A stretch of 64,000 nucleotides of DNA from Bacillota bacterium (GCA_015059335.1 SVAP01000001.1:504413-568412); one strand, 5' to 3'; shown: positions 34,427 to 44,207, counted from the first letter of the stretch. The notes: generated from the letters alone by a model not told the origin. A program made the numbers and translations.

Positions 34427-36130
34427 ATGAATTTTGTTACTTTATTATTTTCTAGTTTTTATAGATTTATTGCCTCAATATTTAAATATCTATTTATTGG
34501 AATTGGAACAATACTTTATATTATATATAGTTTTTTTGCTCATTTTTTTGTAGGATTATGGGCAGTTTTATGTTTGCCTTTTAAATCATTGGGTAATAAT
34601 AAAGGAAAGAAAAAAGAAAAATTAAAAATCGAACAAGAATTTCAAAATACATTTAAAGAAGAATTAAAAGAAGCGAAATTGTATAATGAAAGACAAACAA
34701 TTAATACTAATGCTGAATTAAAAAGAATTCAAAAATTGGAATTGAAAGAAGCTAGTAAAAAAGCTAAATTAGAGAAAAAGAATTTAGAAAAAACAACTAT
34801 GAAAGACAAATGGAATAATAATACAATTGTTAAAAATCAAAGAAATCATAAAGAAATGAAAAAAGAAATATTATTAATGAATTTTGAAGAAGATGATGTT
34901 GCGAAAAGTGATAAAAAAAGAACATACATATATGAAGCAAAAGATAAAGATGGTAAATATATAAAAGGAAAATTTGATGCTTTTTCTAAAGTAGATGTGC
35001 ATTCATTCTTACTTAATGAAGGTTTTGAAGTATATTCAATTAAAACATCAGCATGGATTAATTTTCTATATGGAAGTAGTTCTATAGCTAGTGATAATTA
35101 TTCTAAAAAAGAATTAATATTCTTTTTAACTCAATTATCTACATATTTAAAATCTGGAATTTCTTTAATAGATTCTATTAGAATTTTTGCTAAACAAGAA
35201 AGAAAAAGTAGTAAACAAAAAATATTACAATCAATTGTTTATGAGTTAGTTATGGGTGAATCATTTTCAAGCGCTTTAGATAAGCAAGGCAAAGCATTTC
35301 CTAGACTATTAGTTAATATGGTGAGAAGTGCTGAAATGACTGGTGAATTACCTGAAACCTTAGATGATATGGCAGATTATTATACAACGTTAGAAAAAAC
35401 ACGAAAACAAATGATAAGCGCTATGATGTATCCATCGATAATTTTTATTATGTCAGTAGCAATTATGACATTTATTATGTTATTTGTAATACCACAATTT
35501 GTAGATATTTATGCAGATATTGGTGCAGATATACCATGGATTACAAAATTAGTTATAAATGTTAGTGGATTTATAGGAAAATATTATTTATTTATATTTG
35601 GTGGACTTGCAATTGTTATAGGAATCATTGTTTTATTATATAAAAAGATAAAACTATTTAGAATGATATTACAATATATTGCAATGCATATACCTGTATT
35701 TGGGAAAATAATAATATATAACGAAGTTACAACATTTACTAAAACTTTTGCTTCGTTATTAAATCATAATGTTTTTATTACTGATAGTATGGAAATACTT
35801 AGTAAAATAACAAATAATGAAATATATAAAGCAATAATATATGATACAATGACAAACCTTTCAAAAGGGGAAAGTATATCTGTAGCATTTAATAATCACT
35901 GGGCGTTTCCGGTTGTTGCATATGAAATGCTTCTTACTGGTGAAAGAACTGGGGAATTAGGAAGAATGATGAGTAAGGTATCATCGTTCTATGAAGAACA
36001 ACATGCTACTTTAATTACTCAAATGAAAAGTTTTATTGAACCAATAATGATTGCTTTTCTTGCTTTCCTTGTTGGTGGACTATTATTAGCAGTAGTAGTG
36101 CCAATGTTTAGTATGTATAGTCAATTATAG
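34427..36130 (+). CDS. pilC: Type IV pilus inner-membrane platform protein (PilC/GspF) with N-terminal extension
   Basis: A 567-residue protein. From about residue 165 it is a standard PilC/GspF: YIYEAKDKDGKYIKGKFDA, two F domains (FLTQLSTYLKSGISLIDSI and EVTTFTKTFASLLNHNV), a GESFSSAL motif and three membrane helices. The first 160 residues are extra: two or three hydrophobic helices (about 8-50) and a long Lys/Glu coiled coil (about 58-150). ATG 34427 follows GGAAGGGG. It forms an operon with the prepilin peptidase 12 bp downstream. Confidence 0.92.
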   Translation: MNFVTLLFSSFYRFIASIFKYLFIGIGTILYIIYSFFAHFFVGLWAVLCLPFKSLGNNKGKKKEKLKIEQEFQNTFKEELKEAKLYNERQTINTNAELKRIQKLELKEASKKAKLEKKNLEKTTMKDKWNNNTIVKNQRNHKEMKKEILLMNFEEDDVAKSDKKRTYIYEAKDKDGKYIKGKFDAFSKVDVHSFLLNEGFEVYSIKTSAWINFLYGSSSIASDNYSKKELIFFLTQLSTYLKSGISLIDSIRIFAKQERKSSKQKILQSIVYELVMGESFSSALDKQGKAFPRLLVNMVRSAEMTGELPETLDDMADYYTTLEKTRKQMISAMMYPSIIFIMSVAIMTFIMLFVIPQFVDIYADIGADIPWITKLVINVSGFIGKYYLFIFGGLAIVIGIIVLLYKKIKLFRMILQYIAMHIPVFGKIIIYNEVTTFTKTFASLLNHNVFITDSMEILSKITNNEIYKAIIYDTMTNLSKGESISVAFNNHWAFPVVAYEMLLTGERTGELGRMMSKVSSFYEEQHATLITQMKSFIEPIMIAFLAFLVGGLLLAVVVPMFSMYSQL

Positions 36131-36142
36131 TGGGGTGAATTT

Positions 36143-36907
36143 ATGTTAGTAACAATAATTTTCTTTATATTCGGTTTAATATTTGGCTCATTTTTTCAAG
36201 TTGTAGGACTTAGGTTACCTAAAGGTGAATCAATTATTAAGCCAGCTTCACATTGTACAAACTGTGATAAAAAATTAAAATGGTATGAACTTATTCCGAT
36301 ATTATCATATATAATTCAGTCAGGGAAATGTAGAAATTGTAATAAACATATATCGATAAAATATCCGTTATATGAATTATTAACCGGTATATGTTTTGCA
36401 CTTTGTTATGTTGTATTTGGATTTACAACTGATATTATAATACCACTTACTCTAGTTTCAGCACTTATTATAGTTATAATTAGTGACATTGAATATATGA
36501 TAATTCCTGATGAAGTATTGTTTATTGGGACAGTATTAATATTAATTGAAACAATAATATTAAAGGGATGGAATAGTGGATTACATGCATTTATTGGTGG
36601 ATTATTTGGCTTTATACTAATGTATGTGATAAAGTTAGCGGGTGATTTTATATTTAAAGCTGAATCACTTGGCGGTGGTGATATTAAATTGTTCTTTATG
36701 TTAGGATTAGTATTTAATTTTGATACTATTGTTGTTATATTGTTTTTAGCATCATTTTTTGCTTTGCCATATGCAATTAGTATTATGCTTATGAAGAAAG
36801 ATAATGTTGTTCCATACGGTCCATTTATAAGTTTAACTGCAATATCATTGATTTTATTAAAAACAACTAATTTATCAATTATAGAATTACTAAATTATCT
36901 AGTTTAA
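36143..36907 (+). CDS. pilD: Prepilin peptidase (A24 family)
   Basis: A 254-residue membrane aspartic protease that cleaves, and in bifunctional forms methylates, prepilins. The N-terminal zinc module has two CxxC pairs (CTNC, CRNC). Catalytic Asp residues are in ISDIEYMIIPDE and GGGDIKLFF. About eight membrane helices are present. It is the only such peptidase in the window, so it probably serves the type IV prepilins, the Flp pilin and the TadE-like proteins. It sits exactly between pilC and the tad genes. Confidence 0.95.
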   Translation: MLVTIIFFIFGLIFGSFFQVVGLRLPKGESIIKPASHCTNCDKKLKWYELIPILSYIIQSGKCRNCNKHISIKYPLYELLTGICFALCYVVFGFTTDIIIPLTLVSALIIVIISDIEYMIIPDEVLFIGTVLILIETIILKGWNSGLHAFIGGLFGFILMYVIKLAGDFIFKAESLGGGDIKLFFMLGLVFNFDTIVVILFLASFFALPYAISIMLMKKDNVVPYGPFISLTAISLILLKTTNLSIIELLNYLV

Positions 36908-36956
36908 ATTTTAAATATATGATATACTTTAATAGTAAAATAGGGGCGTGATAGTC

Positions 36957-37304
36957 ATGAATAAAAAGGGGCAAGCATTAGTTGAATTTGTTATTGTCTT
37001 ACCTATACTTATTATGGTACTATTCGCTACGATAGATTTTGGATTAATCATTTATAATAAAAGTAAATTAGAAAGTAAACTTAATGATGTAGTTAATATG
37101 ATTAAAAACAATGAATCTGAAGAAAAAATCGTTGAATTTATAAATAAAGATTCAGATAGAAAAACTACTTTTAGAATAATTGATAACAATGATTATACTA
37201 CTATTAAACTATTTACTTCAGTAGAAATAATCACACCAGGATTAAATATAGTATTAGATAATCCATATAAAATTTCAGTTAGTAGGGTAATATATGATAA
37301 ATAA
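36957..37304 (+). CDS. tadE: TadE-like pseudopilin
   Basis: A 115-residue protein with prepilin-type cleavage site [11 protein letters not shown] (Glu at mature position 5), a hydrophobic helix and a small outside domain. It matches TadE-like proteins of Tad/Flp pilus loci, which are processed by the prepilin peptidase. ATG 36957 follows GGGGCGTGA; the GTG 36948 lies within that site. It overlaps the next gene by 11 bp. Confidence 0.85.
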   Translation: MNKKGQALVEFVIVLPILIMVLFATIDFGLIIYNKSKLESKLNDVVNMIKNNESEEKIVEFINKDSDRKTTFRIIDNNDYTTIKLFTSVEIITPGLNIVLDNPYKISVSRVIYDK

Positions 37305-37677
37305 TAAAGGTCAAACATTAGTTATATTTGCTGTTTTTCTTCCGCTATTATTAATAATAATGGCTACTGTTATTGATGTTAGTCTTATGTATTATGAGAA
37401 AAACAAGTTAGATAATATTAATTTAATGGTAATAGAATATGGGATTGATCATTTAGAAGAAAATGATTTAGAAATAAAATTAAAAGAATTAATAAAAGAA
37501 AATGACAAAGAAATTAAAATGGATAATATTACTATAAATGATAATAAAATTACAATAATCATTTCAAAGTCTACAAAGAGTACATTTGGTAAGATTATTG
37601 GTATTGAAAATTATAAAATTACTTCTAAATATATTGGAATAATTAATAAAGAGAAAAAAGAAATAAAAAAGGGTTAG
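37294..37677 (+). CDS. Second TadE/TadF-like pseudopilin lacking Glu5
   Basis: A 127-residue protein with MINNKG/QTLVIF and a hydrophobic helix, like its neighbour. Mature position 5 is Ile instead of the usual Glu. Among pseudopilins, loss of this Glu is known for GspK-type tip proteins, so a tip or initiation role is possible. The C-terminal half is Lys/Ile-rich. It overlaps tadE and is followed 11 bp later by tadZ. Confidence 0.78.
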   Translation: MINNKGQTLVIFAVFLPLLLIIMATVIDVSLMYYEKNKLDNINLMVIEYGIDHLEENDLEIKLKELIKENDKEIKMDNITINDNKITIIISKSTKSTFGKIIGIENYKITSKYIGIINKEKKEIKKG

Positions 37678-37688
37678 AAGGTGAGATA

Positions 37689-38489
37689 ATGCCTAATATT
37701 AAAAAAGCAAAAACTATATGTGTAACTTCTACAAAGGGTGGAGTTGGTAAAACTGTAATCACTCTTAATTTAGCGGCTACATATCAATTATTAGGTAAGA
37801 AAGTTTTAATATTGGATTTAGATTTATATGGTGGTGGGATTGCTTTATCATTGAATCTAAAAAATAATAAAACCGTATACAATGTGGTAGATGATATGAT
37901 GAATAATAGATTTACACATATTAGTGATTATATAACTTCATATAATGATTATATTGATGTTATTTGTGCACCTAAAGATCCAAGACAAGCAATGAAAATT
38001 GATGCAAAATATATTGATTTAATGTTATATAATGTTGAAAATAAATATGATGTTATATTAATTGACACTACACACATTCTTACCGAAGTAAACCTTACAA
38101 TAATGGATAGATGTTATAATAACTTATTTGTAATTACTAATGATCCAATTGATTTAAAAAATACTAAATCAATAATTTCTATATTTAATGATAATGAGAT
38201 TAATAATTATAAAGTTTTATATAACAACTCTAGAGATACTGGTAGAGAATATTTTAGTGTTTATGACATAAAAACAATAATTAAAGCAAATATTGATTAT
38301 ACAATAAGTCAAAATTTTTATATAAAAGAAATAGATAATTATACAATAGACGGAAAAATATTGTTACTTGATGCAAAAATACAGAGAACTAAAAGAAAAG
38401 ATTTTAATAATTATCGAAATATGGCTATTGATTTAATTAAGGAAGAAGAAAAGAAGGTGAAACGTAATGAAAAAGAAAACATTAACTGA
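37689..38489 (+). CDS. tadZ: TadZ/CpaE-type ParA-family ATPase
   Basis: A 266-residue ParA/MinD-like ATPase with deviant Walker A STKGGVGKT (N-terminal), a DLDLYGGGIALSLNL switch and VILIDTTHIL. TadZ/CpaE proteins place the Tad secretion machinery in the cell. The N-terminal receiver-like domain of long CpaE proteins is absent. The 3' end overlaps tadA by 23 bp. Confidence 0.88.
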   Translation: MPNIKKAKTICVTSTKGGVGKTVITLNLAATYQLLGKKVLILDLDLYGGGIALSLNLKNNKTVYNVVDDMMNNRFTHISDYITSYNDYIDVICAPKDPRQAMKIDAKYIDLMLYNVENKYDVILIDTTHILTEVNLTIMDRCYNNLFVITNDPIDLKNTKSIISIFNDNEINNYKVLYNNSRDTGREYFSVYDIKTIIKANIDYTISQNFYIKEIDNYTIDGKILLLDAKIQRTKRKDFNNYRNMAIDLIKEEEKKVKRNEKENIN

Positions 38490-39795
38490 AGCCTTTGATA
38501 TTAAACCAGTTCATAATAGAACAAGTGAATTAACTGATTATGAAATATTTCCTGATAAAACGTTACTTGATAGTTTAAGAAATCAAATTATTCAAAATAT
38601 AATTGATGATAAAATTCCTAAAGATAAACAATTAAAAGATTATATAAATGATGAAATTGATAGTACGCTTGAAGGATATGATTTATCAAATCTTGCGCGT
38701 TCACATATTTTTAACTTAATCGAAAATGAAATTAATGGATATGGACCAATCACTGAATTACTTGAAGATGTTAATATCACTGAAATAATGGTTAATGGTC
38801 CCAATGAAATATATATTGAATTAGATGGTAAAGTGTTAAAAGATGAATCAATCTCATTTATTAATGATGAACATATTTTAAGAACTATACAACGTATGAT
38901 ACAACCTCTTGGAAGAACAATTGACGCTACTAATCCAATGGTGGATTCAAGACTTCCAGATGGTTCGAGAATTAATGCGGTTATTCCGCCATTATCATTA
39001 AAAGGTCCAGTACTTACTATTCGTAAGTTTAGAAAAAATATGACGAACATTGAAGATTTTTTAAGGGGTGGTACATTAACACCATACATGGCTAGATTTT
39101 TAGAAGCATGTGTTGAAGCTAATTTAAATATTATAGTTAGTGGTGGTACTGGCGCTGGTAAAACAACATTGTTAAATATTTTATCGAGTTTTATACCTGG
39201 TGATGAAAGAATTATTACAATTGAAGATGCTGCTGAATTAAAACTTGGACAAGAACATGTAATATCATTAGAAACAAGAACTGTAAATTATGAACATCAA
39301 GGAGAAATTACTATAAGAGATTTGGTTATTAATTCACTTAGAATGAGACCGGATAGAATTATAGTTGGTGAGGTTAGAGGAAAAGAAGCTTTTGATATGC
39401 TTCAAGCGATGAATACTGGACATGATGGTTCACTTACAACAATGCATGCTAACTCTCCAGTAGATGCATTAAATAGACTTGAATCAATGGTATTAATGTC
39501 TGGATTAGATATTCCTGTAAATGCAATACGTGAGTATATCTACAATGCTATAGATTTAGTTGTTCATATCGAAAGATTAAATGATGGTAGAAGAAAAATA
39601 ACTTCAATAAGTGAAATTACAGATATAAGTAATGGAACATTAAAGTTACAAGAAATTTTTGCTTTTAGACAAAAAGGTTTAACTTCAAACGGTGAAGTTG
39701 ATGGTGAATTTATTTTATATAATTATATTCCTAAAGTTTATAATAAAATTAAATCACAAGGAATTAACAGTCTAAAAGATATATTTGATGAGTAG
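38467..39795 (+). CDS. tadA: Tad pilus assembly ATPase (TadA/CpaF)
   Basis: A 442-residue secretion ATPase of the CpaF/TadA family, distinct from PilB. Seen: ITEIMVNGPNEIYIE, DSRLPDGSRINAVIPP, Walker A GGTGAGKTT, the ITIEDAAELKL Asp box, RMRPDRIIVGEVRG (Walker B) and TMHANSP. It powers Flp pilus assembly. GAAGGTGA precedes ATG 38467. Gene order tadZ-A-B-C is the canonical one. Confidence 0.95.
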   Translation: MKKKTLTEAFDIKPVHNRTSELTDYEIFPDKTLLDSLRNQIIQNIIDDKIPKDKQLKDYINDEIDSTLEGYDLSNLARSHIFNLIENEINGYGPITELLEDVNITEIMVNGPNEIYIELDGKVLKDESISFINDEHILRTIQRMIQPLGRTIDATNPMVDSRLPDGSRINAVIPPLSLKGPVLTIRKFRKNMTNIEDFLRGGTLTPYMARFLEACVEANLNIIVSGGTGAGKTTLLNILSSFIPGDERIITIEDAAELKLGQEHVISLETRTVNYEHQGEITIRDLVINSLRMRPDRIIVGEVRGKEAFDMLQAMNTGHDGSLTTMHANSPVDALNRLESMVLMSGLDIPVNAIREYIYNAIDLVVHIERLNDGRRKITSISEITDISNGTLKLQEIFAFRQKGLTSNGEVDGEFILYNYIPKVYNKIKSQGINSLKDIFDE

Positions 39796-39804
39796 GTGAA
39801 TAAA

Positions 39805-40815
39805 ATGGGGTCAAATGCGAATATATCACTATTTATACTACAATTATTATTAATATTAGTATTAATCGTTATATTAGTACAAATATTAATATTTAAACAT
39901 GCATCTAACCTTGAAAGAAAAATAAGTAGATATAGCATTTCCCCAATTAATAATAATACAATTTCATTCTTTGATAAGGGTGAAGATAGAATAAAAAAAA
40001 TTATTAAATCATTTTCTCATTTTTTCAATCGTTCTGAAGTAATAAAAAAATATGTAAAAAAATATGATAAATATATTGAATATGCAAAAAAAGATGAAAT
40101 AAAATCAATAGATTATTTTTCTTCAAAAATATTATTAATACTAATTTTACTTGTTATTGTTGTAATATTTAATGTATTACAATATAGAAATTTTACAATT
40201 TCTCAATTTTTATTAGTATTTATAGTCGGATTTTTCACAATTGATATATTACTTTGGTTAAAAAATATTCGAAGAAAAAAACAAATTGAAGAAGATATGT
40301 TAAAGGCAATTATAATAATGAATAGTGCATTTAAAAGTGGTAGAACTACAATGCAAGCAATAGAGATTGTTAAAAATGAATTAAACGGACCAATTGGTGA
40401 AGAATTTGAAAAAATGTATATAGATATTACTTTTGGGTTAGAATTAGATGTAGTATTTGAAAGATTTTCAAAAAGAATTAATAGTGAAGATGCAAGATAT
40501 ATTTCTGCATCACTTACGATTTTGAATAAAATTGGTGGAGATATTGTTAAAGTGTTTTCTTCAATTGAAAAATCATTTTTTAATAGAAGAAAGTTGCAAC
40601 ATGAATTAAAAACACTTACATCATCTGCAGATGTTATGTTTAAAGTTTTAGTATCCGCACCATTCTTTATCTTTTTGCTGATTTATGTTTTAAATCCATC
40701 GTATTTTACCCCACTGTTTACTACACAAATTGGACTAATAATTTTGGTATTAATTATAATTATTTTTGTACTGTACGTTTATTTTGTAAAAAGAATTATG
40801 AGGATTAAGGTGTAA
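39805..40815 (+). CDS. tadB: Tad platform protein TadB
   Basis: A 336-residue membrane protein with N-terminal helices, a GspF-like cytoplasmic domain (MNSAFKSGRTTMQAIEIV, DVVFERFSKRI) and two C-terminal helices. This is the layout of TadB. ATG 39805 follows AGGTGA; GTG 39796 overlaps the tadA stop and is part of that site. It stands 2 bp before tadC and together with it forms the inner-membrane platform. Confidence 0.9.
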   Translation: MGSNANISLFILQLLLILVLIVILVQILIFKHASNLERKISRYSISPINNNTISFFDKGEDRIKKIIKSFSHFFNRSEVIKKYVKKYDKYIEYAKKDEIKSIDYFSSKILLILILLVIVVIFNVLQYRNFTISQFLLVFIVGFFTIDILLWLKNIRRKKQIEEDMLKAIIIMNSAFKSGRTTMQAIEIVKNELNGPIGEEFEKMYIDITFGLELDVVFERFSKRINSEDARYISASLTILNKIGGDIVKVFSSIEKSFFNRRKLQHELKTLTSSADVMFKVLVSAPFFIFLLIYVLNPSYFTPLFTTQIGLIILVLIIIIFVLYVYFVKRIMRIKV

Positions 40816-40817
40816 TT

Positions 40818-41522
40818 ATGAAAGAATTTTCTTTAGCGCGTAAAATTTATTCTAAAAAGACAATAGAAAAGACAGTACATAAATCTGAATTATTAGGATT
40901 ACATAGTAATTTAGATCCTATATTATTTTTAAATACCAGATTATTAACAACTATACTTTTATTTTTCATAATTTTATATTTTGTACCAGATTATGGCTAC
41001 TTATATGCACCATTTTTCTCTATAATATATTATTATGGTTTATATTACTTTGTACTTGATTATCAAATTAAAAAAAGGGCTAAAAAACTGGAAAATGAAG
41101 CGGTGTATTTTTTTGAAGTATTAACTTTATCAGTAGAAACTGGGAGAAACTTGAAAAGTGCATTAGAAATAACATGTAAAAATATTGATTCAGAAATTTC
41201 TGATGAATTTAAAAAAACAATAAATGAAGTTAATTTTAGTAAAACACTAGATGAAGCATTAGATAGTATGAGGAAAAGAATTCCTTCTGATAACATTAAT
41301 AACATAATCTTAAATATTAGTCAGACAAATATATTTGGGGGTAATATTATAGAGACAATGTACAATCAAATTGATTTTATGTCAGATAAAAGGGTACAGG
41401 AAATTAGAGGTCAAATAAATAAACTACCTATAAAAATTAGTATAATTTCGGTAATATTTTTTATCCCCTTAATGTTGTTATTAGTATTAGGACCAATTAT
41501 TGTTTCAATTATTACTGGTTAA
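40818..41522 (+). CDS. tadC: Tad platform protein TadC
   Basis: A 234-residue membrane protein with a GspF-type domain (FFEVLTLSVETGRNLKSALEI, TLDEALDSMRKRIP) and a C-terminal segment KLPIKISIISVIFFIPLMLLLVLGP typical of TadC. It is a partner of TadB and the last gene of the tad operon, followed by a terminator. Confidence 0.9.
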   Translation: MKEFSLARKIYSKKTIEKTVHKSELLGLHSNLDPILFLNTRLLTTILLFFIILYFVPDYGYLYAPFFSIIYYYGLYYFVLDYQIKKRAKKLENEAVYFFEVLTLSVETGRNLKSALEITCKNIDSEISDEFKKTINEVNFSKTLDEALDSMRKRIPSDNINNIILNISQTNIFGGNIIETMYNQIDFMSDKRVQEIRGQINKLPIKISIISVIFFIPLMLLLVLGPIIVSIITG

Positions 41523-41549
41523 AACTGTCAATTAATTTGACAGTTTTTT
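41521..41549 (+). terminator. Intrinsic terminator after tadC
   Basis: An AAAACTGTCAA/TTGACAGTTTT stem with a TTAAT loop and a T run. Confidence 0.85.
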
Positions 41550-41655
41550 AATCTTTCCGTTTAAACATAAAAATATGATTGTTCGTGTATTTATTTAAAT
41601 AAAAAGAATATTATATGTTATAATTAAAATTCAGCTATAGAAAAAGGTGAACACA

Positions 41656-42342
41656 ATGATAAACAACGACTTATTTATTGAGGGATATAAATTACCTGAT
41701 GCATTATCAAAGAAAGAAATATTTGAATTATATAATAATTTATCTAATAATAAAAAAGAAACATATAAAAAACTTATAGAACATAATATTAAATTTGTAT
41801 TGTATAGGGTATCAAAAAGATTTAAAACATATAATTATTGTAAGCAAGATTTAGTTCAAATAGGTAATATAGGATTAATAAAAGCAGTTACAACTTTTAA
41901 TCCAGCAAGAGGTATTTCATTTATTACATATGCAACAATATGTATTGACAATGAAATATTAATGTTTATAAGAAGTCTTAAGAAGCATCAAAACATTGAT
42001 AGTATAGATAGAACCATTAACTATAAAGATAGTAATATATTAAATGTTAGTGACATAATAAGTGATAATATTGATATAGAAAAAAACTATATTGATAACG
42101 AAACACATCAAATTCTAAGAAAAGAAATTAATAATTTACAAGGTCGAGATAAAATGGTTATGATATTATATTTTGGTTTTAATACTAACAAAAGATATAA
42201 GCAAAAAGAAATTGCGGATATATTAAATCTTTCACAATCTCGCGTATCTAGAATACTAAAAGAAAATATAATAAAATTAAGATTAAAATTAGAAAAACTA
42301 GGAATTATAGAAATTGGACCGATATTAAAAAAGAAATTGTAA
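41656..42342 (+). CDS. Sporulation-type sigma-70 factor (SigE/SigK class)
   Basis: A 228-residue sigma factor with region 2 (KLIEHNIKFVLYRVSKRF, QIGNIGLIKAVTTFNPARG, CIDNEILMFIRS) and region 4 (KQKEIADILNLSQSRVSRI). The CIDNEILM segment and overall length place it nearer SigE/SigK than SigA. It is clearly different from the sigK gene at 15 kb. No spoIIGA or spoIIA neighbour is present, so the exact name is open. ATG 41656 follows AAAGGTGA, and a TATAAT is at 41619-41624. Confidence 0.85.
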   Translation: MINNDLFIEGYKLPDALSKKEIFELYNNLSNNKKETYKKLIEHNIKFVLYRVSKRFKTYNYCKQDLVQIGNIGLIKAVTTFNPARGISFITYATICIDNEILMFIRSLKKHQNIDSIDRTINYKDSNILNVSDIISDNIDIEKNYIDNETHQILRKEINNLQGRDKMVMILYFGFNTNKRYKQKEIADILNLSQSRVSRILKENIIKLRLKLEKLGIIEIGPILKKKL

Positions 42343-42402
42343 AAATTAATAATTTCCATATTATAGCACATAATAAAACTACTAAGAAAAGTAGGTGATT
42401 AT

Positions 42403-43632
42403 GTGTATCAATTTATATATTATACATTATTTGTACCAGTATTTATATATGGATTATACTTTTTAATAACAGGATTATTTGCTTTTAAAAAAATCCCTAA
42501 AAAAAATAAAATAAATAATAAAAAACATAAATTTGCAATTGTAATAGCGGCGCGAAATGAAGAAAATGTAATTGGTCACTTGATAGATAGTTTAAAAAAA
42601 CAGAAGTATCCTAACGATAAATTTGATGTGTTTGTAGTACCAAATAATTGTACAGATAATACTAAACAAATATCAGTTAAGCATGGCGCTAAAATAATTG
42701 AATGTAGTGATATAGTGAAAAGTAAAGGTGATGTATTAGAATATAGTTTAAATTTATTAAATAAGAGAAATATATATGACGCATTTATTATATTTGATGC
42801 AGATAATATTGTCCATCCAGATTTTATAAAAAAAATGAATGATGTATTATGTTATGGTTATGAATTAGCTCAAGGTTTTAGAGATAGTAAAAATCCAAGT
42901 GATTCTTGGATTTGCGGTAGTTATTCATTATATTATTGGGGACAAAATCTCTTTTTTAATAAATCAAGAATGAATATGGATGCATCTGCTTCAATTAATG
43001 GCACTGGATTTATGATAAAGAGTAATATTATAGATGAAATAGGATTTAAAACTGTAACAATGACAGAAGATATAGAATTTACCGCACAATGTGCGATAAA
43101 TAATAAAAAAATTGTTTTTGTACATGATGCAATTACATATGATGAACAACCTTTAAATTTTAAAACGTCATGGAAACAAAGAATGAGATGGACAACTGGT
43201 ACATATCAATGTTTATTTACATATTATAAGCCTTTATTAAATGGAATAATCAAAGATAAAAACATTTTCTGTTTAGATATGTTACTTTTCTTTATGGCAC
43301 CAATTATTCAAATAATTGGATGTATAGTTTTCTTATTATTATTAATATATACAATATTCGATATAAAATTATATGATATTTTTGCTTATATGTTTGCGCA
43401 TAATGAAATATTTTTTATTCTAACATATTTAATTAGTATATTGTTTTCAATTTTAGTAGTTATAATTAATAATAAAAGTATTTTTAAAACTATATTAGGG
43501 ATATTAACATTTCCAATATTTCTATTTTCATGGATACCAATAAATTTAATATGTTTATTTAAAAGAACATTAAATTGGGAACCAATAATACATAATAGAA
43601 ATGTTTCTTTAGAAACATTAATTGATGATTAG
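42403..43632 (+). CDS. Membrane glycosyltransferase, family 2
   Basis: A 409-residue processive-type GT2 enzyme. An N-terminal membrane helix precedes a catalytic domain with AIVIAARNEE, FDADN (the metal-binding Asp motif), MTEDIEF and QRMRWTTG (the Q-x-x-R-W motif of cellulose/hyaluronan/PgaC-like synthases), followed by four or so helices. It probably makes or extends a surface polysaccharide; the sugar is unknown. The GTG start follows AGGTGAT. Its 3' end overlaps tspO on the other strand by 4 bp. Confidence 0.9.
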   Translation: MYQFIYYTLFVPVFIYGLYFLITGLFAFKKIPKKNKINNKKHKFAIVIAARNEENVIGHLIDSLKKQKYPNDKFDVFVVPNNCTDNTKQISVKHGAKIIECSDIVKSKGDVLEYSLNLLNKRNIYDAFIIFDADNIVHPDFIKKMNDVLCYGYELAQGFRDSKNPSDSWICGSYSLYYWGQNLFFNKSRMNMDASASINGTGFMIKSNIIDEIGFKTVTMTEDIEFTAQCAINNKKIVFVHDAITYDEQPLNFKTSWKQRMRWTTGTYQCLFTYYKPLLNGIIKDKNIFCLDMLLFFMAPIIQIIGCIVFLLLLIYTIFDIKLYDIFAYMFAHNEIFFILTYLISILFSILVVIINNKSIFKTILGILTFPIFLFSWIPINLICLFKRTLNWEPIIHNRNVSLETLIDD

Positions 43633-44081
43633 TTTAGGATATAAAATCCAATTGTTAAATATGTTGCAAATAAACACCATAAAAAGTATGGTATATTTAA
43701 ATAACTAGAAATTTCTTCTTTTTTATAGAATAAATATATTAATAATCCAACAAATATATCAAGTATTATAATCCAAAATACTGCAACTAATCTTAGTTCC
43801 CATAAAAAGAAAATTACTGACCACATTGCATTTATAAATAATTGTATATAATATACTAATGATATAGTTTCATCATTATTATTTTTTCTAAATATGTAAT
43901 AGGAAATCCCCATTAATAAATATAATATGGACCATACTATTGGAAATAAAATACTTGGAGGTGATAATGGTGGTTTGTTTAATAATCTAAATTCTGTACC
44001 AGGCGATGTAACTATACCAACTATTGTACCTACTAATAATGGAAAAAACAAATAAAAAATGCTTCTCAAAATATTTTTCAT
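43629..44081 (-). CDS. tspO: TspO/MBR family membrane protein
   Basis: A 150-residue, five-helix membrane protein. Family marks are NKPPLSPPSILFPIVWSILY and the NAMWSVIFFLWELR motif. TspO proteins bind porphyrins or other tetrapyrroles and respond to stress; the function in a probably heme-poor fermenter is unclear. It is convergent with the glycosyltransferase. Confidence 0.9.
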   Translation of the reverse strand: MKNILRSIFYLFFPLLVGTIVGIVTSPGTEFRLLNKPPLSPPSILFPIVWSILYLLMGISYYIFRKNNNDETISLVYYIQLFINAMWSVIFFLWELRLVAVFWIIILDIFVGLLIYLFYKKEEISSYLNIPYFLWCLFATYLTIGFYILN

Positions 44082-44144
44082 ATAAAAATCCTTTCTAATA
44101 AAATATATGATTTAATATTTTTTTAATTCTTATAAAAGAAAAGT

Positions 44145-44173
44145 TTGTTGCTTTTAATGAATTATGATATACT
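44145..44173 (+). promoter_or_regulatory. Promoter for parE
   Basis: TTGTTG at 44145-44150, a 17-bp spacer and TATACT at 44168-44173, 35 bases before the parE start. Confidence 0.55.
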
Positions 44174-44207
44174 ATTATTAGTTAAAAATGAGCTAGAAGG
44201 TGATTAT

